The notes: generated from the letters alone by a model not told the origin. DNA of 43,765 nt from Thermodesulfovibrio sp. (GCA_026415595.1 JAOAGU010000001.1:1-43765), one strand, 5' to 3'. Shown: positions 33,846 to 42,393, counted from the stretch's first letter. A program made the numbers and translations.

Positions 33846-35138
33846 TCATGTGGCAATCTTAAATTGTTTCAGTTTGCGCTGAAGCTGTTGTCTATGAATT
33901 CCTAATAATTCCGCAGCTCTTGAAATATTACCTCTGCTTTTCTGCAAGGCTGACCAAATTAACTCTTTTTCAAAAGTATCCACTGCTTCTCTAAGAGGTC
34001 CAAGAAGTGTCTTTTTAGAATGTTGAGTTTTTAATAAATAGTCTGGTAGATCTTTAATCGTTATTTCAACAGAATTTGTAAAAGCTATAGCTCTTTCAAT
34101 AATATTTTCAAGCTCTCTTACATTTCCTGGGAAAGAGTAGTTCATCAAAACATCAAGAGCTTCTTCTGTAATTCCCTTGATAGTAACATCCTTTCTCTTA
34201 GATGAGTGTTTTTTTATAAAAAACTCAATAAGTGATGGTATATCTTCTTTTCTATTTCTTAATGGAGGAATTTCTATGTGTATTACATTCAATCTGTAAA
34301 AAAGATCTTCCCTAAAAATACCCTCTTTACAAGCTTTTGTAAGGTCTTTATTAGTAGCAGTAATAAATCTCACGTCAACTTTTATTGGATGACTACCACC
34401 TATTCTTATAAATTCACCTTCCTGAATGACCCTGAGAATTTTGGTTTGAAAAAGTGGTGAAACATCACCTATTTCATCAAAAAATAAAGTCCCTCTATGC
34501 GCCCATTCAACAAGTCCTTTTTTAGTATAATTTGCCCCTGTAAATGCCCCTTTTTCAAAACCGAAAAGCTCTGATTCAAGCAATGTATCCGGTATAGCTG
34601 AGCAATTTATAACAATAAAAGGATTTTCTCTTCTTTCGCTTAACTTATGAATTGCCCTTGCTACAAGTTCTTTGCCAGAGCCTGTTTCACCTGTTATAAG
34701 AACATTACTATCTGTAAGTGCTGCCTTCCTGATACCGCAATATACGTCCTCCATGGTTCTGCTTTTTCCGATAAGACCCTCTATTTCTATCTTTGGTTTA
34801 TCCTTAAAATTCTCAAAAATCTCCTTTACAGAGTCATTCTTCAATGGTTTTTGCAGAAAATCTGTTGCACCTAATTTCATTGATTTAACGACTTTTTTTA
34901 TGTCAGACTTGCCAAATGTGATTACTGGCATATATTGTTTCAACTCTGTTAGTCTTTTTTCCCATCCTTCAGCATCAATATCTACAAAAGCAATATCATA
35001 AGTTGAGAAGTCTGCAGATGAGGAAGCCTTTGTTTTATTAGTTTTTCTCAAAGTAATTCCAATGGAATCAAAAATTTCATAAAGTTTTTTTGCTTCCTCG
35101 GAAATAACAAGAACACTGAAGGACCTCAATAAAACCAT
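33846..35138 (-). CDS. Sigma-54-dependent transcriptional regulator (NtrC family) with altered receiver
   Basis: 430 residues in the order receiver (1-115), AAA+ (120-355), Fis-type helix-turn-helix (about 385-428). The receiver keeps Asp53 and Lys97, but the N-terminal acidic pair reads ISEE instead of VDDE, so Mg binding may be impaired. The AAA+ domain is intact: GETGSGKE (150-157), GAFTGA (197-202) for sigma-54 contact, and FFDEIGDV Walker B. The HTH reads ISRAAELLGIHRQQLQRKL. It activates sigma-54 promoters; target genes and a partner kinase are not visible. A -10 box lies 8 nt before the ATG, without a Shine-Dalgarno. Confidence 0.9.
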   Translation of the reverse strand: MVLLRSFSVLVISEEAKKLYEIFDSIGITLRKTNKTKASSSADFSTYDIAFVDIDAEGWEKRLTELKQYMPVITFGKSDIKKVVKSMKLGATDFLQKPLKNDSVKEIFENFKDKPKIEIEGLIGKSRTMEDVYCGIRKAALTDSNVLITGETGSGKELVARAIHKLSERRENPFIVINCSAIPDTLLESELFGFEKGAFTGANYTKKGLVEWAHRGTLFFDEIGDVSPLFQTKILRVIQEGEFIRIGGSHPIKVDVRFITATNKDLTKACKEGIFREDLFYRLNVIHIEIPPLRNRKEDIPSLIEFFIKKHSSKRKDVTIKGITEEALDVLMNYSFPGNVRELENIIERAIAFTNSVEITIKDLPDYLLKTQHSKKTLLGPLREAVDTFEKELIWSALQKSRGNISRAAELLGIHRQQLQRKLKQFKIAT

Positions 35139-35146
35139 TACAGTTA

Positions 35147-35176
35147 AAAATAGAACATTTAAGGTGAGGTTGTCAA
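35147..35176 (-). promoter_or_regulatory. Promoter of the sigma-54 regulator gene, predicted leaderless
   Basis: On the minus strand: consensus TTGACA (35171-35176), 18-nt spacer, TATTTT (35147-35152), 8 nt before the ATG. It lies face to face with the mutS promoter inside a 54-bp divergent spacer. Confidence 0.55.
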
Positions 35177-35181
35177 TACGT

Positions 35182-35187
35182 TATAAT
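35182..35187 (+). promoter_or_regulatory. -10 box of mutS, predicted leaderless
   Basis: Perfect TATAAT, five A residues, then ATG. No Shine-Dalgarno is present. The -35 (TTAAGG, 35159-35164, 17-nt spacer) is poor. Confidence 0.5.
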
Positions 35188-35192
35188 AAAAA

Positions 35193-37760
35193 ATGAACTT
35201 TGAAGAGAGCTCACAAGACCAACTAACTCCTCTTATGCGGCAGTACTTCAAAATCAAAGAACACTATAAAGATTCTATAGTTTTTTTCAGACTCGGAGAT
35301 TTTTATGAGATGTTTGGAGAAGATGCTGTTATTGCCTCGAGAATACTGGGAATAACTTTAACATCAAGGGATAAATCAAAGGAAAATCCCATTCCAATGT
35401 GTGGTATCCCATATTTTTCATCAGATTCATACATTGAAAAACTTCTCAATGAAGGCTATAAAGTAGCGATATGTGAGCAGATAGGAGATCCTAAAACTTC
35501 AAAGGGAATAGTTGAACGGGAGGTTGTGAAGGTTTTTACACCAGGAACATATTTACCCGAGGGGGTGAAGGAAAATATATACATTATGTCTATATATCCT
35601 TATAAAGGAAAAATTGGATTTGCTATAGCAGATATAACAACAGGACAATTTTTTCTTTATGAAAAAGATAAAAATATTGCTGATGAAATTGAGAGATTTG
35701 AGCCAAGAGAGATTCTACTGCCTTCAAGCCTTCGGGATAGCCTGCGATTTGAAGCATCTAAATACAATAAAACGTATATTGAAGACTGGAAGTTTGACTA
35801 CCTTCTTTCTTATAAAAGCCTTTTAGAGTATTTTAAGGTGGTCTCTCTTAGAAGCTTTGGAGCAGAGGAATTACATAACGCTATATCAGCAGGAGGTGTG
35901 CTTTTAAAGTATCTTGAGGAAAATAAACAGCAAAGTGAATTTAAAGAGATAAAGGTTTTAAATCTTTCTGATTTCATGCTGCTTGATAGTGTTACTAAAA
36001 AGAATCTTGAGATTTTCACCTCTCTTGATGGTAATTATGAAGGTTCTCTTCTGTGGGTTTTGGATGAAACACTCACTCCTATGGGAACAAGATTTTTGAG
36101 AAATGCTCTGTCTTGTCCACTGCTTAAAATAGCCGAGATAGAAGAAAGACTTGATGGAGTTGAGGGTTTTCATAGGGATTATATTTTGAGAGAATCAGTA
36201 GAAAAAATTTTAAAGGATTTTCCAGATATTGAAAGAATTGCTCTTAAGATTAGAGCTAAAACAGTCAATCCCAGGGAGTTAAAATCTCTTCAGCTTGGAC
36301 TAAAAAGAATTCCAGAATTGAAGGAATCTCTGAACAATGGCTCTATGATACTAAACAACCTTTCTAATTCTCTATATGAACTTAAAGATCTTGTAATAAA
36401 GCTTGAACTTGCCCTCAAGGAGAATCCACCAAATTTGACAACAGAAGGTGGTATTTTCAAGGAGGGATATAATTCAACTGTGGATGAACTTAGAGCATTA
36501 AGCAGTGAAAGTAAAAAATATATTCTCAATATAGAAGCTGAGGAAAGAAAGAAAACAGGAATAAACTCACTTAAAATCGGGTATAACAGAGTTTTTGGTT
36601 ATTATATAGAAGTAACAAAACCAAATCTTCATCTTATTCCATCTAATTATATTAGAAAACAGACTCTTGTAAATGCAGAGAGATTTATTACGGAGGAGTT
36701 GAAGGAATTTGAGTTAAAAATAATTAATGCTGAAGAAAAGCTTAAAATACTCGAGCAGGAACTCTTTATAGAACTAATAAATTCAATTTTACCATACACT
36801 GATATAATACTTAAGAATGCCGAAACAATTGGATTTTTAGATTTTATTCTTTCCCTTGCAACAGTTGCATCAAAATATAACTATATAAGACCTGAAATAA
36901 ATGAGGAAGATATAATAGAGATAAAAGAGGGTAGACATCCAGTAATTGAAAGACTCATTCAGCTTGGAAAGCTTCATGAAGGAAGGTTTATTCCCAATGA
37001 ACTTTTAATTGGCACCGAGGACCAGCGAATAATAATTCTTACAGGACCGAATATGGCAGGAAAATCTACATACATGAGACAGAACGCTCTGATTATTTTA
37101 ATGGCACAGATTGGCTCATTTGTTCCAGCAAAATATGCAAAGATAGGAATTGTTGACAGAATTTTCACCCGTATAGGTGCTTCAGATTTTCTCACCAAAG
37201 GACAGAGTACTTTTATGGTTGAGATGATAGAAACCGCAAATATTCTGAATAATGCTACTATAAAAAGCTTTATAATTCTTGATGAAGTGGGTAGAGGAAC
37301 AAGTACTTTTGATGGAATAAGTATAGCTTGGGCAGTTGTAGAATATATTGCAGAAAAAATTAAGGCGAGAACACTATTTGCTACACACTACCATGAACTT
37401 ACTGACCTTGCCTTCAGTTTTGATAGTATTAAGAATTATACCGTTGTGGTGAAAGAATGGGGAGATGAAATCATATTTTTAAGGAAAATACAGAAAGGTG
37501 GTGTTGATAAAAGCTACGGGATTCAGGTTGCTCGACTTGCAGGACTTCCTCCAGAAATATTAGACAGAGCAAGAGATATTCTCCGAAGGCTTGAGAAAAA
37601 GGAATTTCAGATTTTTCCCATAAAAGCGAGACAGCTTGATCTTTTTTTTCAAGAAGACCCTATAAAGGCAGAGCTTTCAAAAATTGATATTGAATCTTTA
37701 AGCCCTCAGAAGGCGTTGAAAAAGCTTAAAGAATTAAAGGAGATGTTAGGGAATGATTAA
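35193..37760 (+). CDS. mutS: DNA mismatch repair protein MutS
   Basis: 855 residues, full MutS1 length. The mismatch-binding domain has the Phe-x-Glu motif in GDFYEMFGEDA. The connector, lever and clamp regions follow, then the ATPase with GPNMAGKSTYMRQ, the signature DEVGRGTSTFDG and the late THYHELTDLA. It scans DNA as a dimer and recruits MutL (not in the window). The ATG directly follows a -10 box, so the transcript may be leaderless. It overlaps coaE by 8 nt. Confidence 0.98.
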   Translation: MNFEESSQDQLTPLMRQYFKIKEHYKDSIVFFRLGDFYEMFGEDAVIASRILGITLTSRDKSKENPIPMCGIPYFSSDSYIEKLLNEGYKVAICEQIGDPKTSKGIVEREVVKVFTPGTYLPEGVKENIYIMSIYPYKGKIGFAIADITTGQFFLYEKDKNIADEIERFEPREILLPSSLRDSLRFEASKYNKTYIEDWKFDYLLSYKSLLEYFKVVSLRSFGAEELHNAISAGGVLLKYLEENKQQSEFKEIKVLNLSDFMLLDSVTKKNLEIFTSLDGNYEGSLLWVLDETLTPMGTRFLRNALSCPLLKIAEIEERLDGVEGFHRDYILRESVEKILKDFPDIERIALKIRAKTVNPRELKSLQLGLKRIPELKESLNNGSMILNNLSNSLYELKDLVIKLELALKENPPNLTTEGGIFKEGYNSTVDELRALSSESKKYILNIEAEERKKTGINSLKIGYNRVFGYYIEVTKPNLHLIPSNYIRKQTLVNAERFITEELKEFELKIINAEEKLKILEQELFIELINSILPYTDIILKNAETIGFLDFILSLATVASKYNYIRPEINEEDIIEIKEGRHPVIERLIQLGKLHEGRFIPNELLIGTEDQRIIILTGPNMAGKSTYMRQNALIILMAQIGSFVPAKYAKIGIVDRIFTRIGASDFLTKGQSTFMVEMIETANILNNATIKSFIILDEVGRGTSTFDGISIAWAVVEYIAEKIKARTLFATHYHELTDLAFSFDSIKNYTVVVKEWGDEIIFLRKIQKGGVDKSYGIQVARLAGLPPEILDRARDILRRLEKKEFQIFPIKARQLDLFFQEDPIKAELSKIDIESLSPQKALKKLKELKEMLGND

Positions 37761-38364
37761 AGTGGGACTTACAGGAAATTTTGGTATGGGTAAAAGCACA
37801 GTGGCTGAGTTTTTCAAAAAATTAGGTGCTTATGTTATAAATGCTGATAAATTAGTAGAAAGCCTTTTAGAGGAACCTGATGTGGTAGAGGAGATAGAGA
37901 GATTATTCGGTAAAGAAGTTCTTATTAACGGCAAACTTAACAAAAAATATATTGCCAACATAATTTTTGAAAATCCTCTGATGAGGATTTATCTTGAAAA
38001 TATTATTCATCCAAGGGTATTTGAAAAAATAGATGCGATAATAAAAAACATACCCTCAAGAGGAGAACCTACGATTGTTGTAGTTGAAGCTCCAATTATT
38101 TTTGAGAGAGGATATCAGAACAGATTTGACATAATAATTACAGTGTTTACTGATGAAGAAATAGCCATAAAAAGGCTTGAAGAAAAAGGTATTTCTAAAG
38201 AGGAGAGTATGAAAAGATTGAAAAGTCAGTTTCCCATTGAGATGAAAAAATCAAAGGCTGATTATATAATAGATAATTCAGGGAGTCTTGAAGATACTGC
38301 TTTACAGGTGGAAGCAATATTTCAAAAACTCATAGCAATGGAGAGAAAATATGCAGGTAATTAA
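37753..38364 (+). CDS. coaE: Dephospho-CoA kinase
   Basis: 203 residues. P-loop GNFGMGKST (8-16) in GLTGNFGMGKSTVAEFF, then NADKLV, IIHPRV, VVVEAPIIFE and a lid with KRLKSQF, all typical of CoaE. It performs the last step of CoA synthesis in the cytosol. It overlaps mutS by 8 nt and ribF by 14 nt, so the three genes form one coupled unit. Confidence 0.95.
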   Translation: MIKVGLTGNFGMGKSTVAEFFKKLGAYVINADKLVESLLEEPDVVEEIERLFGKEVLINGKLNKKYIANIIFENPLMRIYLENIIHPRVFEKIDAIIKNIPSRGEPTIVVVEAPIIFERGYQNRFDIIITVFTDEEIAIKRLEEKGISKEESMKRLKSQFPIEMKKSKADYIIDNSGSLEDTALQVEAIFQKLIAMERKYAGN

Positions 38365-39304
38365 AGGAATTGAAAAGTTGGACTTTGAAAACACAGTAAT
38401 AACCATAGGAAATTTTGATGGTGTACATATAGGACATCAGAAAATATTTAATTATATAAAAAGAAAGGCAAGGCAGATAGGTGGAAAGAGTATTGTGGTT
38501 ACTTTTCATCCCCATCCCATAAAGGTCTTATTTAAAGACCATCCTTTGAAGCTGATTACAACAACCGAGGATAAGATTAGATTAATTGAAAAATGTGGAG
38601 TAGATATAACAGTTCTGATACCTTTTACTAATGAATTTGCGCAGATGGAAGCAGAAGATTTTGTAAAGAATATTCTTGTAGAAAAACTTAATGCAAAATT
38701 AGTAATTGTAGGTTATGATTACAGATTTGGTAAGGGTAGAAAGGGTGACAGAGATTTATTAAAGAAACTTGGTTTAGTCTACGGATTTAAAGTAAAAGTG
38801 CTTAATGCCTATAAAAGGAAAGGAAAAATACTAAGCAGTACAGCAGTAAGGAATGCATTGATTGAAGGTAATATAAGAGAGGCAAATCTTTTTTTGGGTA
38901 GAGCCTATCATATAGATGGTGAGGTTATAAAAGGTTTAGGAAGAGGTTCTTCAATTCTTGGATATCCTACAGCAAATATATTACCTATTCAAGAGATTAT
39001 ACCTAAGAAGGGTGTTTATGCTGTAAAGGTAACTGTACCACATTTATCAAAAACCTATAGAGGGGTTGCCAATATTGGTCAAAATCCTACTTTTAACAAT
39101 AAAAATCTCAGTTATGAAGTCCATATTTTTGATTTCAAAGAAAATTTATTAGGAAAGTCTATAAGGATTCATTTCATTGCAAGAATCAGAGATGAAAAGA
39201 AGTTTTCCTCTCCCCAGGAACTTAAACAAAGTATAACAAAGGATATTGAGACAGCAAAGAAAATATTTAGTAAAGACAGAACAAAGCTTTTTCTAACTTC
39301 TTAA
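38351..39304 (+). CDS. ribF: Bifunctional riboflavin kinase / FAD synthetase
   Basis: 317 residues. The N-terminal FAD synthetase domain has IGNFDGVHIGHQ, FHPHPIKV and a late ILSSTAVRNALIEGNI; the C-terminal riboflavin kinase domain (about 185-310) has GRGSSILGYPTANI and GVYAVKV. It makes FMN and then FAD from riboflavin. The end overlaps that of the converging priA by 12 bp. Confidence 0.96.
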   Translation: MQVIKGIEKLDFENTVITIGNFDGVHIGHQKIFNYIKRKARQIGGKSIVVTFHPHPIKVLFKDHPLKLITTTEDKIRLIEKCGVDITVLIPFTNEFAQMEAEDFVKNILVEKLNAKLVIVGYDYRFGKGRKGDRDLLKKLGLVYGFKVKVLNAYKRKGKILSSTAVRNALIEGNIREANLFLGRAYHIDGEVIKGLGRGSSILGYPTANILPIQEIIPKKGVYAVKVTVPHLSKTYRGVANIGQNPTFNNKNLSYEVHIFDFKENLLGKSIRIHFIARIRDEKKFSSPQELKQSITKDIETAKKIFSKDRTKLFLTS

Positions 39305-41173
39305 AGTGACAGGGTCAACTTCAATCTTAAAGGAAATTCCCCTAAAAATTTTAAGTTCATCAATGCAAAGATTTAAGTCCTCTGTAAGCTTTCTTTTATC
39401 TTGCGAACGAAGGATAAAAAATAGTTCTTCTTTTTTCTGTTCCTTTAAAGGACCTATAATTTCCGCTTTAATTTTGGAGCTTAAAAAGTTTTTTATTTTT
39501 GCTATTACATCTTTTGAAGCAGTCTTTTTTAACTTTATATTAAGTTTAATAATTCGTGCAAACGGCGGATACAGCGCTTCTTTACGATGTTTTAACTCAT
39601 AGAGATAAAAGTCCCTGAACTTGTAGGAACGAAAAAATTTAAAAATTTCACTTCTTGGGTTTCTTGTTTGAATAAATATATTGCCGTCATGTTTAACAAG
39701 ATGACTTAATGAAAGTACTTTTCCAAAAGCATTCTCAATAGCTCTGTAGTCAGGTATTGAAAGGAAAAAATCAAAATCAACAAATACTAAAACTTTAAAT
39801 TGGGGATTATAACTTTTCCTTATTTTTCCTACTTGTCCAATAAAAATACCTTGAATCTGTTCATTTTCAAAATTGTAATTTTTTATAGATATTTCTCTTT
39901 TAGAAAAAATATTTTCAAGCTCCTCCCATAATCTCTCTATGCCTGTCCCTGTAGGATGGATTTCTATACTTCCACAGTATAGACAATTATCTGGTGTTTT
40001 AGCTCTTAAATTACATCTATTGCACTCTATGACTTTGCTGTCTCTGTAATAAATTAGGCTATAGCCACATTTTTCACACTTTAAGACTTCTCCACATTCA
40101 GCACATCTTAACAAACTAAATCCTGTCCTGGGTGCAATGACAAGAACTCCTTCCTTTTCATGGAGTTTCAAGTTTAGCAATACTTCATGATGGAAAATGC
40201 TTCCATAGGGCTGTTTCACAATTATTAACTCAGGATGGGGATATTGGGAAAAATCATCAATAAATTCAAACTTACCTTTCATCGCATTCCAATAAGAGTT
40301 AACAGAGGGTAAACTATCACATAAAACAACAGGGCATCCTTGTAAAAGTCCCCTCATTATGGCAGATTCCCTTGCGTTATATCTTGGAGATTCCTCTGCC
40401 TTATAAAGCCAATTTGATTCCTGAGAAAGTATGATTAGAGATAAATTTTTTATGGGTGCAAAAAGAGCAAATCTTGTACCTACGATTATTTTGGCTTTAT
40501 CTTCCATAATTTTTTCAATAGTTAAGTAAAGTTCAGAGGCTTTCATTCCACTATGAAGCATTACAACATTTTCACCGAGTTTATCTTGCAAAAACCTATA
40601 TAGTTCTCTCACTTCTTTTATTTCAGGAAGGATTAAAAGAATCGTTTCGCCAAGAGAAAAAAGCTCATTCGCAATTTCTGCCATTAATTTCATTTCATAA
40701 GGGATACTGGGAGAATGGATGAGAAAGGTTTTATATTCTTTCTTTTTCACTGTATTGATAATTTTTATATAGGTTTCATGATTTATTGATAAACCTTCAA
40801 GAAAATTTTTCTCTTTTTGATGTTTATGTTCAGGGATTTCTCTCTTTTGTCTTTTTTTACCCTTCAGATATGACATTATCTCTTCAAAAAAAGTAAGTCT
40901 TAATACTGTACCCGTTTCCGTGACATAGTAAAAACTCATCCAGAGAAGAAAATCTATAAAATTTTTTGAGTATACCTGTCCCCAAAGATGTTCAATTTTT
41001 TTTATATCTTTTATTTCTTCAGGTTTATCTAATCTTTGATTTATAACAACCCCATCATATAATCTGTCTTTCAATGGTACAGTTACTGCAAAACCTTTTA
41101 AATCTTCTTGGCTTTCATAATAATAGGTAAGAGTTTTTAATTTGAGAGGAATAGATACATCATAGTAAGGCAT
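39293..41173 (-). CDS. priA: PriA-like primosomal protein with degenerate helicase motifs
   Basis: 626 residues, shorter than the 732 of E. coli PriA, and without frameshifts. The domain order is that of PriA: 3'-OH-binding domain (1-105), helicase core, zinc region, C-terminal domain. Conserved landmarks are LILPEI, LHSG, GTRFALFAPIKNL and all eight zinc cysteines (357, 360, 366, 369, 384, 387, 397, 400). The ATPase motifs are gone: Walker A GVTGSGKT is IHSPSIPYEM (152-161), DEEH is SQES (250-253), and QVAGRAGR is KVLSLSHL. It probably binds stalled forks and recruits the primosome but cannot unwind DNA, as reported for Deinococcus PriA (from memory). Confidence 0.9.
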   Translation of the reverse strand: MPYYDVSIPLKLKTLTYYYESQEDLKGFAVTVPLKDRLYDGVVINQRLDKPEEIKDIKKIEHLWGQVYSKNFIDFLLWMSFYYVTETGTVLRLTFFEEIMSYLKGKKRQKREIPEHKHQKEKNFLEGLSINHETYIKIINTVKKKEYKTFLIHSPSIPYEMKLMAEIANELFSLGETILLILPEIKEVRELYRFLQDKLGENVVMLHSGMKASELYLTIEKIMEDKAKIIVGTRFALFAPIKNLSLIILSQESNWLYKAEESPRYNARESAIMRGLLQGCPVVLCDSLPSVNSYWNAMKGKFEFIDDFSQYPHPELIIVKQPYGSIFHHEVLLNLKLHEKEGVLVIAPRTGFSLLRCAECGEVLKCEKCGYSLIYYRDSKVIECNRCNLRAKTPDNCLYCGSIEIHPTGTGIERLWEELENIFSKREISIKNYNFENEQIQGIFIGQVGKIRKSYNPQFKVLVFVDFDFFLSIPDYRAIENAFGKVLSLSHLVKHDGNIFIQTRNPRSEIFKFFRSYKFRDFYLYELKHRKEALYPPFARIIKLNIKLKKTASKDVIAKIKNFLSSKIKAEIIGPLKEQKKEELFFILRSQDKRKLTEDLNLCIDELKIFRGISFKIEVDPVTLRS

Positions 41174-41179
41174 AACCTA

Positions 41180-41185
41180 ATTTTA
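41180..41185 (-). promoter_or_regulatory. -10 box of priA, predicted leaderless
   Basis: TAAAAT on the minus strand, 6 nt before the ATG at 41171-41173, placing the expected first base on the start codon. No Shine-Dalgarno and no clear -35. Confidence 0.4.
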
Positions 41186-41197
41186 ACAGTTTTATGT

Positions 41198-41203
41198 TAT
41201 AAT
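41198..41203 (+). promoter_or_regulatory. -10 box of the TPR lipoprotein gene, predicted leaderless
   Basis: Perfect TATAAT, 7 nt, then ATG with no Shine-Dalgarno. No clear -35 is visible. Confidence 0.5.
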
Positions 41204-41210
41204 TTACACA

Positions 41211-41672
41211 ATGATTTTACTTGTTAAATATTTCTCTTTCTTTATTGTTATAATTGCATTTCTATCAATTAGTGCTTGTAGCCTACCAAAAATTGTGGTT
41301 CTGACTGATCCTCTTACAGCAGAAGAACATCTTAAGCTCGGGCTTAGTTATGAAAAAAAGGGATTATTAGATGAAGCAATTAGGCATTATGAAGAAGCAT
41401 CCAAGACTGATGCAAGGGGTTTTTTGTTAATAGGCAATTTATACTTAAATCAGGGAAAATATGAACAGGCTGAAGAAAATTATAGAAGGGCAATAAAAAA
41501 GAATAACAAACTTGCTGATGCCTACAATAACTTAGCATGGCTTTATTATATAAAAGGTGAGAGACTCGATGAAGCAGAAGAGTTAGTCAGAAAAGCTATG
41601 GAGCTTGAAAAGGGTAATCAAGATAAAGTAAAAATTTACGAAGACACATTAAATAAAATAAAAACAAAGTAG
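41211..41672 (+). CDS. Tetratricopeptide-repeat lipoprotein
   Basis: 153 residues. Residues 1-23 are a lipoprotein signal with lipobox ISAC (Cys23). About three TPR units follow (around 37-70, 70-101 and 104-137), with typical residues in LGLSYEKKGLLDEAIRHYEEA, trimmed here to the first unit, and AYNNLAWLYYIKGERLDEAE. It likely anchors in the inner or outer membrane and binds a partner protein. It is followed 10 nt later by the PA2779-like gene and may be a partner of it. No Shine-Dalgarno; a -10 box lies 7 nt before the ATG. Confidence 0.82.
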   Translation: MILLVKYFSFFIVIIAFLSISACSLPKIVVLTDPLTAEEHLKLGLSYEKKGLLDEAIRHYEEASKTDARGFLLIGNLYLNQGKYEQAEENYRRAIKKNNKLADAYNNLAWLYYIKGERLDEAEELVRKAMELEKGNQDKVKIYEDTLNKIKTK

Positions 41673-41682
41673 GAGGTATAAA

Positions 41683-42054
41683 ATGTTTAGGAAAGTACTC
41701 GCAGTTTATCTGGCCGTAGCAGTTTTTGTAATCGGTTTTGTTCAGTCTGCTGGTGCTGCATTCATTCCCTCTGAAGTTACAATGAACAGCAAAATTGAAG
41801 ACATTCAGAAGGTGCAGAAATTCCTTGAAATTAAGATAGTTTCTCAGAGACTAAAGGATTTTGGCTATTCAGAAAAAGAAATAATGGACAGGCTCAGCAG
41901 TCTTGATGAACAAACTCTACACAGTCTTGCCTTAAAGATTGATGAATTAAAGGTAGGAGGAGATGTTGGATTAGCTATAGTATTAGCGCTTGTTATCATT
42001 GCTTTAGTTATTTTAATTATTAATCTCACAGGGCATAGAGTTGTTGTAAAATAA
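41683..42054 (+). CDS. PA2779-family membrane protein of unknown function
   Basis: 123 residues. A signal peptide (1-25, ending SAGAA) precedes a mature part with IPSEVTMNSKIEDIQKVQ, RLKDFGYSEKEIMDRLSSL and a C-terminal membrane helix (about 95-116). The length and arrangement match the PA2779 family, usually found next to a TPR-containing PA2778-type protein. Here the TPR lipoprotein lies immediately upstream, in agreement with that pairing. Function is unknown; it is likely periplasmic and membrane-tethered. A GGAGG site is present. Confidence 0.8.
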   Translation: MFRKVLAVYLAVAVFVIGFVQSAGAAFIPSEVTMNSKIEDIQKVQKFLEIKIVSQRLKDFGYSEKEIMDRLSSLDEQTLHSLALKIDELKVGGDVGLAIVLALVIIALVILIINLTGHRVVVK

Positions 42055-42068
42055 GGGGAAAATTATAG

Positions 42069-42098
42069 TTGACAAAAAAATATGTTCAATGGTAAAAA
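42069..42098 (+). promoter_or_regulatory. Promoter of the Pro/Ala-rich lipoprotein gene
   Basis: Consensus TTGACA (42069-42074), 18-nt spacer, TAAAAA (42093-42098). It leaves a leader of about 60 nt before the ATG. Confidence 0.5.
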
Positions 42099-42146
42099 AT
42101 AAAAGTCAAAGGGATTTCAGTTTTTTGGCAGTAAAATTAAAGGCGA

Positions 42147-42157
42147 AAGGAGGTGAC
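42147..42157 (+). promoter_or_regulatory. Extended Shine-Dalgarno of the lipoprotein gene
   Basis: AAAGGAGGTGA matches nearly the entire anti-Shine-Dalgarno end of 16S rRNA. It is the longest such match I see in the window and predicts strong translation initiation. Confidence 0.75.
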
Positions 42158-42165
42158 AAAGTAAG

Positions 42166-42393
42166 ATGAAAAAAATATTAGCATTAGTACTTTCATTAAT
42201 CCTTATGGTATCCTTTAGCTTTGCTTTAGGATGCAAAAAGGCTGAGGAACCTAAGAAACCTGAGGCTCCAAAACCAGCAGAGGCTCCAAAAGCTCCTGAG
42301 GCTCCAAAGGCTCCTGAGGCACCAAAGCCAGCAGAGGCACCAAAGGCTCCTGAAGCACCAAAGGCTCCTGAAAAGCCTGCTGAGAAAAAATAA
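42166..42393 (+). CDS. Pro/Ala/Lys-rich small lipoprotein with an internal tandem repeat
   Basis: 75 residues. A signal peptide ends in lipobox ALGC (Cys23). The mature 53 residues contain only Pro, Ala, Lys, Glu and the initial Cys, like other extended surface or periplasm-spanning linkers. Residues 32-49 and 50-67 are an identical 18-residue repeat. The two 54-bp DNA copies (42259-42312, 42313-42366) differ at about six positions, all synonymous. Very strong ribosome binding site, its own promoter and two following hairpins suggest an abundant product. Function unknown; a structural spacer between membrane and wall is one possibility. Confidence 0.8.
   Translation: MKKILALVLSLILMVSFSFALGCKKAEEPKKPEAPKPAEAPKAPEAPKAPEAPKPAEAPKAPEAPKAPEKPAEKK
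42259..42366 (+). repeat. Tandem 54-bp repeat, two copies, in the lipoprotein gene
   Basis: Copies at 42259-42312 and 42313-42366 encode the same 18 residues and differ only at synonymous positions. Confidence 0.85.

Noticed and set aside
42055..42165. Riboswitch or other structured leader before the lipoprotein gene
   Set aside because: The 60-nt leader shows no stable stems apart from the purine-rich ribosome binding site.
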